DNA of 26,747 bases, taken from positions 1 through 26,747 of the forward strand of contig RCAB01000682.1 in assembly GCA_003640385.1 (NCBI GenBank), in the 5' to 3' direction. Both the position numbers and the translations under genes were made by a program. The number at the start of each line of letters is the position of its first letter. Position 1 is the stretch's first letter. Shown here piece after piece: positions 26,477-26,747 of the stretch. The DNA is from Setaria digitata (lineage: Eukaryota > Nematoda > Chromadorea > Rhabditida > Setariidae). Below the pieces are notes generated by a model, which saw only the letters and a program-made list of their open reading frames with translations, did not search any database and was not told the DNA's origin.

Positions 26477-26725
26477 TTAAGTAGTTAAATATAATTTATT
26501 GGAATTCAAAACAGTAGCAGCACCATCTTCAGCACCTCTGCGTTTGATGCGTGAAGCAACACGCTGAATACATTGAACGGATGATCATTTATCATGAACC
26601 GGAAATGAACTAATAAACTATTGATTATGAATAATCGAATTGTCACGAATCTTACCGGATATTTCCACTGAATATTTTCATCCGATACAAGCATACTCGT
26701 AGCTTTTGACTCACCGGAATAACTA
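26477..26725 (-). CDS. Last two coding exons of an unidentified gene
   Basis: Exon 26725-26656 (acceptor GATAAG|TAGTTA, donor TATCCG|GTAAGA) and exon 26563-26477 (acceptor GTATTCAG|CGTGTT) are joined across a 92-base intron in phase 0. The joined peptide runs SYSGESKATSMLVSDENIQ, then WKYP|RVASRIKRRGAEDGA and ends KLYLTT before TAA at 26479-26477. The tail has a basic RIKRRG cluster and no cysteines, unlike the large gene. The first exon is entered in phase 2, so more coding sequence lies to the right. The family is not recognised; it could be the cytoplasmic or intracellular end of a larger protein. Confidence 0.65.
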
Positions 26726-26747
26726 CTTATCAAAAAAAAAAAAAAAA

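Overview
The window is eukaryotic DNA, very AT-rich, with dozens of A or T homopolymer runs in non-coding parts. It most resembles a parasitic nematode, perhaps filarial. That placement is inferred from the base composition, the short phased exons with AG|GTAAGT-like donors and TTTCAG-like acceptors, and the style of the encoded protein; no database was consulted. No bacterial operon, CRISPR array, tRNA, rRNA or transposon open reading frame was found.

About 80% of the window (44-21723 or 21833) is one large minus-strand gene read as 15 consecutive exons. Every intron has GT and AG ends, and every junction keeps phase, giving an open frame of about 1239 codons with no internal stop (counted from the Met codon at 21723). 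The gene leaves the window at the left edge, so the C-terminus is missing. The predicted product is a secreted or membrane-anchored protein. It has an N-terminal hydrophobic signal, one LDL-receptor class A (LDLa) module in which cysteines IV and VI are both absent, a Ser/Thr-rich linker, and about 950 residues of repeated cysteine-rich, probably helical modules. A recurrent C-x8-C motif with an acidic or Lys residue plus an aromatic residue near its end appears four times. The family is not identified with certainty; the modules resemble nematode-type Cys-rich extracellular repeats in general.

The introns hold the most interesting structure. Intron 1 (5.9 kb) contains a broken copy of the end of exon 13 with its splice donor (16718-16780). 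Exon 5 is flanked on both sides by decayed duplicates of its own edges (8681-8925 and 9418-9492). These suggest that the cysteine modules arose by repeated local exon duplication and loss. Several minisatellites are present: a 59-bp unit at 11459-11671, a unit of about 36 bp at 23926-24147, and a unit of about 37 bp at 26003-26270. A perfect 184-bp tandem copy surrounds a single N at 14236 and is probably an assembly artefact.

From 21844 to 26476 no gene is visible. This stretch includes a GC-richer purine tract just upstream of the large gene. At the far right (26477-26725) are the last two coding exons of a second minus-strand gene of unknown function, with a basic C-terminal tail; its 5' part lies outside the window.
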